Part shown: one piece after another, positions 23,595 through 31,875 of the stretch
How positions within the stretch are numbered: the first letter of the stretch is position 1
How the letters are laid out: each line of letters begins with the position of its first letter
DNA from: a virus
Reading direction: 5' to 3' (one strand)
DNA: 49,721 bases
Virus record (IMG/VR): IMGVR_UViG_3300006802_000136
Coordinates: 1-49,721 of that record
Made by a program: the position numbers and the translations under genes
Notes under the pieces: model-generated
Told to the model about the DNA's origin: nothing
The model's input: only the letters and a program-made list of their open reading frames with translations
Database searches by the model: none

Positions 23595-24388
23595 GAGAAT
23601 GCCCAGGGATCTATAATTACTATAGTACCGTCTTCTCTCTGCATGAAATTTCCAGAATGAAGATCGTTATAAAAGTTATATTGGTCACCAACTTCAACAA
23701 CCTTTTCTAATGCTTTTATCAGTCCTCCATATTTATTTATAAATTTTTCTTTATCAAGTGGATCCTTTACTACCTTTTGGTATCTCTCCCATATGTTGTC
23801 ATATAAATTTCCTTCTTTTGGCGATTCAAAGTATCTACCTATAATGGTTATCGGAAACGGATCGTCTATGCGTGTAAGTAATTCCATTTCAAATAATTCT
23901 ATTTTTATTTCTATATTTCCTTCTTTTATTATTTCAACTTTAGATTTATAGAATTTAGGATAATGAATATTAGGATTTTTCGCTACAAAAGATTGCCACT
24001 TGTATTGTGCGAACTCTGACTTAGATTTTAATGATTTTGCTAAATCAGTAGCGGGACCTTCAGGTGCTATTATTTTAATTACTTTGTTTTTTTCAGGGTT
24101 GATAAATGCTACTGCAAATGATCCCTGACCAAGGAAAACCCATTTCTTTTTTCGCATGTGAGCTATAACTTTTGCTCTAATGTCGTAATTTGGTCTATTG
24201 TTTTCAGGTTCTTCTTCATTCAAAGAAGGTTGTTCTGGTGGTGCTTGAGCAGCCTTAGCCTGCGATTCCCATTCCTTATTTTGTTGAGAAATTCCCTTGT
24301 CAGTTGGTTGTACTTGCACAGGGGTAACCTGCGCAGGAGTAACTTGTGCTGGAGTAATTTTTGCAGGTTCGAATTCTAAAATGATCAT
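23591..24388 (-). CDS. Protein-kinase-fold protein 4 with proline/threonine linker
   Basis: 265 residues. After MIILE comes a low-complexity linker with four AQVTP-like repeats (residues about 9-30), then a Gln/Glu-rich stretch. The kinase fold begins at KWVFLGQGSFAVAFINPEKN with KVIKIIA. NDLHSGNFMQRED is the catalytic loop and IVIIDPWAFS the end. The repeat linker is unique among the four relatives and may be a flexible tether. It overlaps kinase 3 and the DUF6356-like gene by 4 nt each. Confidence 0.78.
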   Translation of the reverse strand: MIILEFEPAKITPAQVTPAQVTPVQVQPTDKGISQQNKEWESQAKAAQAPPEQPSLNEEEPENNRPNYDIRAKVIAHMRKKKWVFLGQGSFAVAFINPEKNKVIKIIAPEGPATDLAKSLKSKSEFAQYKWQSFVAKNPNIHYPKFYKSKVEIIKEGNIEIKIELFEMELLTRIDDPFPITIIGRYFESPKEGNLYDNIWERYQKVVKDPLDKEKFINKYGGLIKALEKVVEVGDQYNFYNDLHSGNFMQREDGTIVIIDPWAFS

Positions 24389-24537
24389 GACGATTTCTTC
24401 TTATCAGTCATTTCAGAAGTAACTTTATATTCCCATACATTGGGAAATATTCCATGCACAAACAATATCAATGCCCAACGCCAGGCTCTGTATAAATGAG
24501 CGAAATAATTTACATGATTATCGTGTAAATGTTTCAT
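24385..24537 (-). CDS. DUF6356-like 50-residue membrane-associated protein
   Basis: A short gene starting MKHLHDNHVNYFAHLYRAWR, then WALILFVHGIFPNVWEY and a Lys/Ser tail. The HL..N...YF.HL..A pattern followed by a hydrophobic helix with HGIFP matches the small DUF6356 family as I know it. The ATG overlaps the TAA of the gene upstream (TAATG) and its TGA overlaps the next ATG (ATGA), so it is a real gene between two larger ones. The role is unknown. Confidence 0.82.
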   Translation of the reverse strand: MKHLHDNHVNYFAHLYRAWRWALILFVHGIFPNVWEYKVTSEMTDKKKSS

Positions 24538-24587
24538 TAAGCCCTCGTTTTTAGTATTCCACGTAGGATGTTACTCTTTGTACTCTC
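24537..24587. repeat. 51-bp direct repeat, copy 1
   Basis: Encodes the shared C-terminal tag and stop of protein A. It is identical to 25302-25352 except for one base (24543 C versus 25308 T). Sequence outside the repeat differs strongly, which suggests gene conversion or recombination at the 3' ends. Confidence 0.9.
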
Positions 24588-25292
24588 TGAGAACCCCTTA
24601 GTAACCCCCCTAGCCGCACGGTGGCTAGCGTTAGTTAAGTCCCACGCGAGCGGCGCCGCAGACAAGGGGTTACTAAACCGCGGGTCCACTGGACCGTATA
24701 AATCTCGCAGCGGATCCGATTTGGAGAGAAAATCACCTAACTTGCTTGCACCATAAGCAGTCACACCTGTCTTTGTTGAGCTCCATAATGCAGAACGAAT
24801 ATCCTTACCCTGCAATGCCTGATCTACCAACTTAAATAAACCTAAAACTACAGCACCACCTAATCCTGAGCCAGAAATACCTACTGCCGCAATAAGTGTG
24901 GCATATAATATTTCTTGTAAAACAGGATGTTTTTCTGCAAGGTCACGGTACTTCTGAACATACTTCATTGCACCTTGGTCGTCACCAGTTGCTTTTTTTA
25001 ATTTTTCTGCAGCCGAATCATAAGCACTAGCAAAATTGGTCATTGGACCACTATTATAAATTTTGCCCTTTAAATTTTTCCATGCTTTATTTACAGCATT
25101 GGCAGCATCTTTGACTTTACCTTCCATAGTAAGGTTGCTGCCCGCATTAGCAAACAATTCATTGATCTGGTCGGCAGTAAGTTGCGCTTCCATGATCTTA
25201 TGACCGGCATTTTCCCACAACTTGTAGGTTACTTGTTCTATAATCATACGATCATTGTCGGTTTTTGTAATACTGTGTAATATTCTGCTCAT
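24537..25292 (-). CDS. Hydrophobic internal-head-type protein A
   Basis: 251 residues. The N-terminal third is helical and holds KIMEAQLTADQINELF, with I-M-E before Ala. Two hydrophobic segments follow (ILYATLIAAVGISGSGLGGA, then VVLGLFKLVDQAL). The last 15 residues, STKSNILRGILKTRA, are identical to those of the 25302-27080 product. Both proteins share the order motif, hydrophobic pair, Gly-rich region and tag, so they are paralogs. The hydrophobic pair could insert in a membrane during injection; this is inference. Confidence 0.72.
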   Translation of the reverse strand: MSRILHSITKTDNDRMIIEQVTYKLWENAGHKIMEAQLTADQINELFANAGSNLTMEGKVKDAANAVNKAWKNLKGKIYNSGPMTNFASAYDSAAEKLKKATGDDQGAMKYVQKYRDLAEKHPVLQEILYATLIAAVGISGSGLGGAVVLGLFKLVDQALQGKDIRSALWSSTKTGVTAYGASKLGDFLSKSDPLRDLYGPVDPRFSNPLSAAPLAWDLTNASHRAARGVTKGFSESTKSNILRGILKTRA

Positions 25293-25301
25293 TTTTATCT
25301 C

Positions 25302-25352
25302 TTAAGCTCTCGTTTTTAGTATTCCACGTAGGATGTTACTCTTTGTACTCTC
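25302..25352. repeat. 51-bp direct repeat, copy 2
   Basis: Encodes the C-terminal tag and stop of protein B, 765 bp from copy 1 with one mismatch. Confidence 0.9.
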
Positions 25353-27080
25353 ATTTACTAGTTCTAATGGATCTGGTTGTAATTGCATCCAGTCTGGAGC
25401 CTGTGGTGCTTTATTTTTACTTGGTATTGTTCCTGGTTTAGTGCCAGTCTTGCGTAGTCCAGGTGTAGCATAATTACCAGGATTTCTCTTTTTATCTTTT
25501 TGTTTTTTAGATAAAGGTCCCACCATTGGCTGTTCTGGTGCATTTTGTTGTACGCCTGCTAGAGGATTAAATGCGAAAGTACCACCTTGCGTTCTAGTAC
25601 CAGCAACCGGTGCTGCTCCCTGATTTGGTCTTCTCATCTGTCCTGCTACGCTGTTAGTATTTCTGTCAACTTGCGGTCTATTATTTCCGCCGGCTGCTGG
25701 CTGCGCTCCCTGCTGCGCTCCCTGCTGCGCTCCCTGCTGCGCTCCCTGCTGTAAAGGTATATTCATCTGATCGAAAGATTGTTGCATCACATTTTGTGGT
25801 ATTCCATTAGAGGCTAACATAAATGCTATTTGATTACTATCTGTTGGGCTACCTGCTTTCTTCCACATAGACATTAATTTGTCTGCTGTTACTTTCGTAG
25901 TTAGATTTGCAGCCTTTTTCCCAGCCCATTGCCAACCTTTAGCCATACCCGACTTCATTGAATCCCATGCACTTAAAGTACTTTCAAATAGTTCTCTGAC
26001 TTGTGCTTCTGTAAGATTAACAGATTCTTGAACAGGTTGTGCTGTCTGTGAATTTTGTTGTACTGGATTACCGCTTTGGTTCACCGCTTGACCTTTAGAA
26101 TCTATAGCAGTTGCTCCTGCTGCTGCGCCCTGGGCTGCTGCTGCTAATCCTCCGAAAACGTTATTAATGGTTCTAGCATATTTGAAAGCACCGTCTATGT
26201 CCGCAGTTCTTGTGTAATATTCACCTAGTTCTTTCGCCCGATCCCAGAAGTCAAACGCTTTCGTATAATTTCCACTCTCAAAGGCACGAACTCCTTTAGA
26301 GAATATATCTCCTACTTCGTTAACTTGTTCCTGAGTACCTACTACCGTCGCCGACTCCCCGCCGGACAGTTTAAGATTGGTATAATAATAATCACCTTCT
26401 AATGGTTTAGGATTAAAATAATTTTCTAAACCGGATGCAAGTTTTCCTAGTTGTTGTATTGTTTTACCCGCCAACCAACCATAAGCAGCAGTCTTTAGAC
26501 CTTTTCCAATTGCTGTTGACAATTTTTCTCCCTTCATTAACTCAACTGAGCCACGAAGTATTTGACCAGCGACAAAACCTCCCGCTGGACCTCCTGCTAA
26601 AGATGCTAAGGTTGTTAATATACCTATAACTGCTGCTGTTTTACCTGGATTTTCTTTAGCCCAATTACCCAATGCTGTTAGATTGTTGGCTAAGTTTGGA
26701 AATTTTTCACTTGCTTTTCCTTTTAAATCTTCAAACTTTTGATCGAACGCTTTTACGGGAGTAGTATCTTGCAACCATTTACCTACTTTATTAATAGTAC
26801 TGTCTACTACTTTTGCTGTATCTACGCCTTTACCTAATAAAGTACGATTGTCGCCACCAGCAGTAGCATTTTGTTGCACAGTTTGAAATAACTGTTCTAT
26901 TTGTTGAGCAGTTAATGTTGCTTCAATTAATGGACGGAACTCATTATAAATTCCTTCTACTATTCTTTTTTGATTTCTGTCTAATCCTTGGCAAGACTCA
27001 ATCAAAATTCTGTTATTATCTCTTTTCATTCTTTCTAATAACAATAGTGAGTCTGCGACACTTAATCTTGTTGTTTTCAT
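25302..27080 (-). CDS. Hydrophobic internal-head-type protein B
   Basis: 592 residues, not a named family. Residues 50-70 hold LIEATLTAQQIEQLF and the middle holds VNLTEAQVRELFESTLSAW, two more copies of the [I/L]-x-E-A motif found in protein A. A hydrophobic pair lies near 150-185 (TAAVIGILTTLASLAGGPAG). The centre has a TPR-like piece (FESGNYTKAFDFWDRAKELG). A GAQQ repeat and a Pro/Gln-rich linker precede the C-terminal tag STKSNILRGILKTRA. A good ribosome binding site (AAAGGAT) lies upstream. Packaging and injection are inferred. Confidence 0.75.
   Translation of the reverse strand: MKTTRLSVADSLLLLERMKRDNNRILIESCQGLDRNQKRIVEGIYNEFRPLIEATLTAQQIEQLFQTVQQNATAGGDNRTLLGKGVDTAKVVDSTINKVGKWLQDTTPVKAFDQKFEDLKGKASEKFPNLANNLTALGNWAKENPGKTAAVIGILTTLASLAGGPAGGFVAGQILRGSVELMKGEKLSTAIGKGLKTAAYGWLAGKTIQQLGKLASGLENYFNPKPLEGDYYYTNLKLSGGESATVVGTQEQVNEVGDIFSKGVRAFESGNYTKAFDFWDRAKELGEYYTRTADIDGAFKYARTINNVFGGLAAAAQGAAAGATAIDSKGQAVNQSGNPVQQNSQTAQPVQESVNLTEAQVRELFESTLSAWDSMKSGMAKGWQWAGKKAANLTTKVTADKLMSMWKKAGSPTDSNQIAFMLASNGIPQNVMQQSFDQMNIPLQQGAQQGAQQGAQQGAQPAAGGNNRPQVDRNTNSVAGQMRRPNQGAAPVAGTRTQGGTFAFNPLAGVQQNAPEQPMVGPLSKKQKDKKRNPGNYATPGLRKTGTKPGTIPSKNKAPQAPDWMQLQPDPLELVNESTKSNILRGILKTRA
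25692..25752. repeat. 12-bp tandem repeat coding GAQQ
   Basis: Four to five head-to-tail copies of TGCTGCGCTCCC (plus strand) inside protein B, giving repeated Gly-Ala-Gln-Gln. A flexible linker that can change length by slippage. Confidence 0.85.
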
Positions 27081-27086
27081 TTCGTT

Positions 27087-27437
27087 CTATCCTTTAGTTT
27101 TAGTAGCAACGTGTTTTGCTTTACCTTTTCTATTTGGGTTAGGATCTTCTCTGCGCTTTTTAGCGGCAGCACTGGCTCTTTTCTTTTTACCTAGACTATG
27201 TGCTTTCTTTTGTGGTAGACATTTAGGCTTACCTTCGCTACTACTACCCCTAGCACATGCACCCCTGATCTTTCCGTCTGGTCCAAATCTAACCCATTTC
27301 TCTTTAAACCACTTACGTAAATCTTCTTCTAATTCTTGTTCACTAATCTTTTCACAACTACCAGGTGTGTTGGCTTTAGTTCCAGGAACTCTCCTGTATC
27401 CTTTCCAACATGCTTCTAGTATATGACGATATCTCAT
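27087..27437 (-). CDS. Basic Cys/Lys-rich protein (DUF5872-like), probable internal head protein
   Basis: 116 residues. MRYRHILE then ACWKGYRRVPGTKANTPGSC: the start has I-L-E before Ala. The rest holds KWVRFGPDGKIRGACARG, then KPKCLPQKKAHSLGKKKR and RREDPNPNRKGKAKH, very basic with paired cysteines. I know similar sequences from other large marine phages and believe they match DUF5872. High charge suggests binding to DNA in the head. It overlaps the next gene upstream by 4 nt. Confidence 0.75.
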   Translation of the reverse strand: MRYRHILEACWKGYRRVPGTKANTPGSCEKISEQELEEDLRKWFKEKWVRFGPDGKIRGACARGSSSEGKPKCLPQKKAHSLGKKKRASAAAKKRREDPNPNRKGKAKHVATKTKG

Positions 27438-29410
27438 TTCTTTTTACTTTTATTACCCCAGTCGCTTGCGCCTACTTTGCGACACTTCACTAAAGCACCG
27501 CTGGCATAGGCTGAAGGCCACACTTTATAACGGCTCTTGACTTTGCGGTAACAAGCATCTTTAGTCTCGGTTACCTTCTCAGCTAATTTCATACGACCTA
27601 CTACAGTTATTGGCTCACCAGTAATAGAGTCAGTAGAATGCTTCTTAACAGTACCTTTTACTTTAATCTTATCACCTTTGTTTCCTAGAGACTTACCAAA
27701 ATTCAATATCAAGTCTCCATCGTCAGTTCTGATCTTGTTGATATAGTATTCACCAAATTCACCGTACTTAGGACCTGATGAAAGTTCAAGAGTACCTGAA
27801 ACAGAAATTTTTTCTCCAGTAGAACCTATATGCTTACCTTTTGGTTTGCTTTCTTTCTCTTTTGCTTTCTTTTCTCTTTCTTCTTTGTCGCTGGTTTCTT
27901 GATTTCTAAAATCATCAATTTTTGATGTGATAGTGTTATCGTTTCTCTGGAATTCTAGTTGAGTTTTTTCAGGATCAGGTGCTGTGCCTGAACGCAAATC
28001 ACCTTTATATTTTAATTTATATTTCTTTACTACGCCTAGATCATCTAATACAAATACCCAAGAAACAGGACGTTGTCCTTTAATGCCTGCGGCCCAAGAT
28101 GCCATTCCTTTTACTATTACTGCTTTTTGTGTTTGATCGTCATCTAAATCTACGTTGAACCAGTTTTTTAATTGTGCCTTATCTGTTCTAGCCTGGTCTT
28201 TCATTTTTTTCTCTAATACATATCTTTGTTTAGGACTTTTGTATATGCCATCATTATATTTTACTAGTGATGTTAAACTCTTGTACATTTCTCCATCCCA
28301 TTCAGAATCAAAATGAAAACCACGTGCTTGTTCTTTTAAAACAGGAGTACAATCACATTCTCCCGGAGGACATGTACATTCAGTACTTCCACATTGTGGG
28401 CAAGGCTTTTTCTTTTCAGTCATTATACCTTTTATTACAGAACTCTCACCAGTTGGAGACATTTCTTTTTCTGCTTCTACGATTGTATGCAATGTATTCT
28501 TTAGTTGTTTTAGGTGATATAATGCTTGACGGAATTTATCGTCAAACACCATTTCAGTAATTTCTTTAGATTCATTTTTTGCTTTCTTACGTAAAGCACT
28601 CATAGGTAAAGTACCGCCACCACCTTGTATGTTTATCATTGGATCATCATTTTCTACTACTAAGTGATTTGGTATCACATTAGTTATATCTACTACTTTT
28701 ACTTGATTACCGTCTGTTGTTGTTACAATGTCAAGTGATTTGTTTATCTTTTCTATTACTCCTGTAGACACGTGGCCGCGACGTGTTTTTTCGCCCCAGT
28801 CACTGTCTTCTACATAATATGAAATCTTGTCACCTGGATTTATATCTCTAGTAGTATAAGTTTTTCTATTTAGATCGTATTCTCTTATAGGTAATTTGTC
28901 TGAATGTACTTTATGTTCTAGATATTCACGTATAGTGTTTAGATAATCATTGGCTTTTATAATTTTTTCTTGGACCCAGCCTTCTATTCCTTCTTGCTCG
29001 GAAACATTTTTTAAGATGTCATACACTATCTTAGAATTTTTAGCGCACTGGAAAAGATCACTTAGAGCCATTTCTACTTCATGATCTGTTCTGTCTTTTT
29101 CTCGTGGTATGAATCCTGACTTCAATCTTTTACCAGCACTGGGAACTACTATAAGATCGGTTTCGGCAATATCTTCTTCTTTTAGTAAGGCGCGCATTTC
29201 TTCTTTGGTCTTGCCATATTTCTTCTTGAATTGTGCGTCAGATAGTTCCTCCATATCAGTAGCAATGCGCTTCATCTTACCTTCATAAAATTTCTTTTTA
29301 GTCTTTTTACCCTTGAACATAGATCCTGCACGTTTTTGCGTACCGCCTATGGGCATGGATACACTAGCAACTGATCCTGAGGTTGTTTCTTCTATTTGCC
29401 GGACTTTCAT
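27434..29410 (-). CDS. Large multidomain internal-head-type protein
   Basis: 658 residues. MKVRQIEE then TTSGSVASVSMPIGG is a targeting-like start with I-x-E. The middle has KPCPQCGSTECTCPPGECDC, a dense cysteine knuckle that probably binds metal. Near 540-620 is an OB-like beta region (GEKISVSGTLELSSGPKYGE). The end, CYRKVKSRYKVWPSAYASGA then LVKCRKVG, is a basic Cys module I know from other marine phage proteins. Long charged linkers join the parts. AAGGAA precedes the ATG and a late core lies 23 nt upstream. No enzyme activity is visible. Confidence 0.72.
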   Translation of the reverse strand: MKVRQIEETTSGSVASVSMPIGGTQKRAGSMFKGKKTKKKFYEGKMKRIATDMEELSDAQFKKKYGKTKEEMRALLKEEDIAETDLIVVPSAGKRLKSGFIPREKDRTDHEVEMALSDLFQCAKNSKIVYDILKNVSEQEGIEGWVQEKIIKANDYLNTIREYLEHKVHSDKLPIREYDLNRKTYTTRDINPGDKISYYVEDSDWGEKTRRGHVSTGVIEKINKSLDIVTTTDGNQVKVVDITNVIPNHLVVENDDPMINIQGGGGTLPMSALRKKAKNESKEITEMVFDDKFRQALYHLKQLKNTLHTIVEAEKEMSPTGESSVIKGIMTEKKKPCPQCGSTECTCPPGECDCTPVLKEQARGFHFDSEWDGEMYKSLTSLVKYNDGIYKSPKQRYVLEKKMKDQARTDKAQLKNWFNVDLDDDQTQKAVIVKGMASWAAGIKGQRPVSWVFVLDDLGVVKKYKLKYKGDLRSGTAPDPEKTQLEFQRNDNTITSKIDDFRNQETSDKEEREKKAKEKESKPKGKHIGSTGEKISVSGTLELSSGPKYGEFGEYYINKIRTDDGDLILNFGKSLGNKGDKIKVKGTVKKHSTDSITGEPITVVGRMKLAEKVTETKDACYRKVKSRYKVWPSAYASGALVKCRKVGASDWGNKSKKK

Positions 29411-29433
29411 AAATAGATTCCTTAGTTATTAAG

Positions 29434-29440
29434 TATTTAT
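29434..29440 (-). promoter_or_regulatory. Late promoter core (T4-like)
   Basis: The minus strand reads TAAGATAAATACTTAATAAC, 23 nt before the ATG at 29410 with AAGGAA between. It lies just after the terminator hairpin, so it starts a new transcription unit of internal head genes. Confidence 0.65.
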
Positions 29441-29464
29441 CTTAATTCCTATTATCAGGCTACA

Positions 29465-29494
29465 AAGATAAAGCCCCTTTCGGGGCTTTATCTT
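29465..29494 (-). terminator. Hairpin terminator
   Basis: A perfect 13-bp stem (AAGATAAAGCCCC with its complement) and a 4-nt loop lie between 29411 and 29550. The base of the stem ends in T-rich sequence on both strands, so it could stop transcription coming from the glycosyltransferase gene. It is the only strong terminator I see in the window. Confidence 0.85.
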
Positions 29495-29550
29495 AATCAT
29501 TTTTCAAGTTTGTGTGTATTAAAACTTGTTATCTCCTATTTGTTAAATCT

Positions 29551-30429
29551 TTACTTAGTTACTAATTGAACTCTACCTTCGTTCTTTTCTTTTTCTAGAT
29601 ACATAGGACCTATAGAATTGAACAGGTGTTCTTGTGCTTCCATGCAGAATACATAAGTTCCAGTATGACGTAGCAGAACTCTCTTGTCTACCCATACTCT
29701 TCCACCTATGTCACGCCAGTTCTCGCAGAAAGTCCAGTCTTCTGAATAATAGCGATTCTGACGAACAGCAGTATCAAAATAAGTCTTTAAATACTTGTCA
29801 TACTTTGGATCTAAACCTATGTCATTCTTATATGGTTTTACAGCAGGATGAGAATTTAACTTTTCAAAGCAACTCTTCTTCATCAACAAGAAACCTGTAC
29901 CTGCTTTGCTTACTTCTTGTAAGCCATCAGTACCTTCTTCTGCTCCCTCAAATCCATTGACTACCCACTTGATAGGCATAGTCTTCATTGGGTACAAACC
30001 ACCTATAACATCTACATTTCTGTTGAGTAGTACTAACAAATGCCACGGCTCCCAACCTATGTCTGCGTCTACGAAAAATAAGTGCGTAGCCTCTTCCATA
30101 TCTAAGAACTTAGCAGTTAGTGTGTTTCTAGCCCTAGATATTAGTGATTCATTTACCATTGTTTCTAGAGTCCAGTCAATACCTAACTGTCTAGCAGTAT
30201 TAGCCCACTTGATAAAACTCATAAAAGTAGATTCAGTAAGCATACCACCATAGCAGGGCATTGCTATATGTACCCTAGTAGTACGTAAGAAATCAACATT
30301 TACTTGTACTTGCCCTGGTTGCGGAGCAGCGTTATCTGCTTGTACTGGTTGCTGATTTTCTACTATCTCCTGTACTTTTTCTACAGGAATAGTCTTTTGT
30401 GTATTCTTAGTTGCTTTCTTCTTAGCCAT
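29551..30429 (-). CDS. GT-A fold glycosyltransferase
   Basis: 292 residues. A Lys/Gln/Pro-rich N-terminal tail (1-45) precedes a GT-A core: VHIAMPCYGGMLTESTF, SLISRARNTLTAKFLD, and THLFFVDADIGWEPW, where DAD is the metal-binding DxD. WTFCENWRDIGGRVWVDKRV is the C-terminal catalytic part. Such enzymes are frequent in T4-like marine phages, with unknown acceptors such as virion proteins or surface glycans. GAGAGGA precedes the ATG. Confidence 0.85.
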   Translation of the reverse strand: MAKKKATKNTQKTIPVEKVQEIVENQQPVQADNAAPQPGQVQVNVDFLRTTRVHIAMPCYGGMLTESTFMSFIKWANTARQLGIDWTLETMVNESLISRARNTLTAKFLDMEEATHLFFVDADIGWEPWHLLVLLNRNVDVIGGLYPMKTMPIKWVVNGFEGAEEGTDGLQEVSKAGTGFLLMKKSCFEKLNSHPAVKPYKNDIGLDPKYDKYLKTYFDTAVRQNRYYSEDWTFCENWRDIGGRVWVDKRVLLRHTGTYVFCMEAQEHLFNSIGPMYLEKEKNEGRVQLVTK

Positions 30430-30451
30430 GATATCCTCTCAGTTGTACTGT

Positions 30452-30458
30452 TATTTAC
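30452..30458 (-). promoter_or_regulatory. Late-promoter-like core upstream of glycosyltransferase
   Basis: The minus strand reads TTAGTAAATAACAG, a one-base variant (GTAAATA), 22 nt before the ATG at 30429 with GAGAGGA between. Confidence 0.4.
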
Positions 30459-30478
30459 TAACTGAGAACTAGTGCCAA

Positions 30479-31486
30479 TTATTTTTCGTCTAGGTAATCT
30501 TGAATTATTGGAGTAAAACTTTCTTGCACTCCGGCTGCAGCTGCTTTGTATAAATCTAACAGTTTCTGTATTCTGGGCTTGTATATCTCATATTCATCAT
30601 CACGCATGTGTGCTTTCATATGGGGCTGGATGTACTTGATCATATCGTGTATGAATTGAAGTTTTTCACGATCAGTTTTTAATAATTCAAGTACTTTGGC
30701 ACTCTTAATTGCTCGTTGTTGCACTGCTTTTAAGTCTTGTTCTTTCCCTGGTTTAGCCTTGTCAGCAAGTTTAGCAAGATTAAAAGTAGCAAAAAAACCG
30801 TAATCACCGATTAAATCCTGCATAGGTGTCCCTGGTGTAAGTCCTCTAGGTCCTTCAGTTAAGTAATCTACCCGTTCATCTAATTTTTTAGGCGGTTCGG
30901 ACTCTCCACCCATACCAATATCTAGCATTTTAACAACAGTATCGGCTAGTTTTCTATTCTGTTGCGTTACAGGATATAGACTCATAACCATTGCAGTTTT
31001 TTGTCTTTTGTTGAGTTTAGGCCATGCGTTACGTATTTCTGTCGCGCTTTTAATGCCGGGACCAAACTCTACTGTAGGTAGATAATGAATGTAAGCGTGT
31101 TTACCAAAAGGCTCTAAATCTTTTCCAGTATATGCTTGAAAATAAGCAGGACTGCCGTCTTTTTTAGTGCCACCTGGCTTTGGTTGTTCTGTTCTGTCTT
31201 TTTCGCTACGCACAAAAATTACTATATCTTGTTCAGGATCATAGTTCTGAGTAATTTCTTTAGGCATGAATGGACTCTTAACTTGTACGAAACTGCCTGG
31301 TTTTACTCCTGCTAACTTCGCTAACTTCTCTTTGATCTCAAAAGGAAAAGGACGTACTTTCTGATCGTTAGTAGCCGCGACATACATATCGGCATCAGGA
31401 AAGGCTTTTAGTGCGCTCTTATATAATTCATAATGACCTGCGTGAAAAGGATGAAATCCACCCGGCATTATTACTATCTGTTTCAT
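30479..31486 (-). CDS. HxGH nucleotidyltransferase with extra C-terminal domain
   Basis: 335 residues. IMPGGFHPFHAGHYELYKSA is the HxGH nucleotide-binding loop, and FGPGIKSATEIRNAWPKL fits the ISxTxxR block, so it belongs to the cytidylyltransferase/NMN adenylyltransferase superfamily. VIFVRSEKDRTEQPK is an insertion before the second motif. The last 130 residues are helical and not recognised. The substrate cannot be told from sequence: NMN, pantetheine phosphate or a sugar precursor are all possible. Confidence 0.82.
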   Translation of the reverse strand: MKQIVIMPGGFHPFHAGHYELYKSALKAFPDADMYVAATNDQKVRPFPFEIKEKLAKLAGVKPGSFVQVKSPFMPKEITQNYDPEQDIVIFVRSEKDRTEQPKPGGTKKDGSPAYFQAYTGKDLEPFGKHAYIHYLPTVEFGPGIKSATEIRNAWPKLNKRQKTAMVMSLYPVTQQNRKLADTVVKMLDIGMGGESEPPKKLDERVDYLTEGPRGLTPGTPMQDLIGDYGFFATFNLAKLADKAKPGKEQDLKAVQQRAIKSAKVLELLKTDREKLQFIHDMIKYIQPHMKAHMRDDEYEIYKPRIQKLLDLYKAAAAGVQESFTPIIQDYLDEK

Positions 31487-31488
31487 GC

Positions 31489-31875
31489 TTAGTAACTTAC
31501 CTTAACAAAATTAATTATGCCGTGCGCGAAATTTTCTACTCTTGCTCTGATGTAAACAAAATTACCTTCTATGTTAGTATAGGTAGATATATCAGAATTT
31601 AACTTCGGGGTAGTGTTAGCAGGGGCACTATAATTTGCTGTAAGGGAATAAACTTCAAACCAGTCACTGGATGATGGTGAAGTTGCTAGAGAGGCTTCTA
31701 TAACAAGATTGCCTGTTACTTCACTAAATTTAATGTTGACTGTTTGTAAATCTTCATTGCCTAGATAATAACTAGCAGCAGGTTGTGTGTTACCTGTAAC
31801 ATCATAGATGTTGGCTGTGCCACCGCCGTTATAAGCAGTTTCCGGTAACAAGATTAGTGTAGTAGATTGTGACAT
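31489..31875 (-). CDS. Small beta-rich virion protein
   Basis: 128 residues, rich in Ser, Thr, Asn and Tyr (for example ASLATSPSSSDWFEVYSLTA), the usual make-up of phage structural proteins. Probably a single beta sandwich. Not recognised further. The ATG overlaps the upstream TAA (TAATG). Confidence 0.65.
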   Translation of the reverse strand: MSQSTTLILLPETAYNGGGTANIYDVTGNTQPAASYYLGNEDLQTVNIKFSEVTGNLVIEASLATSPSSSDWFEVYSLTANYSAPANTTPKLNSDISTYTNIEGNFVYIRARVENFAHGIINFVKVSY

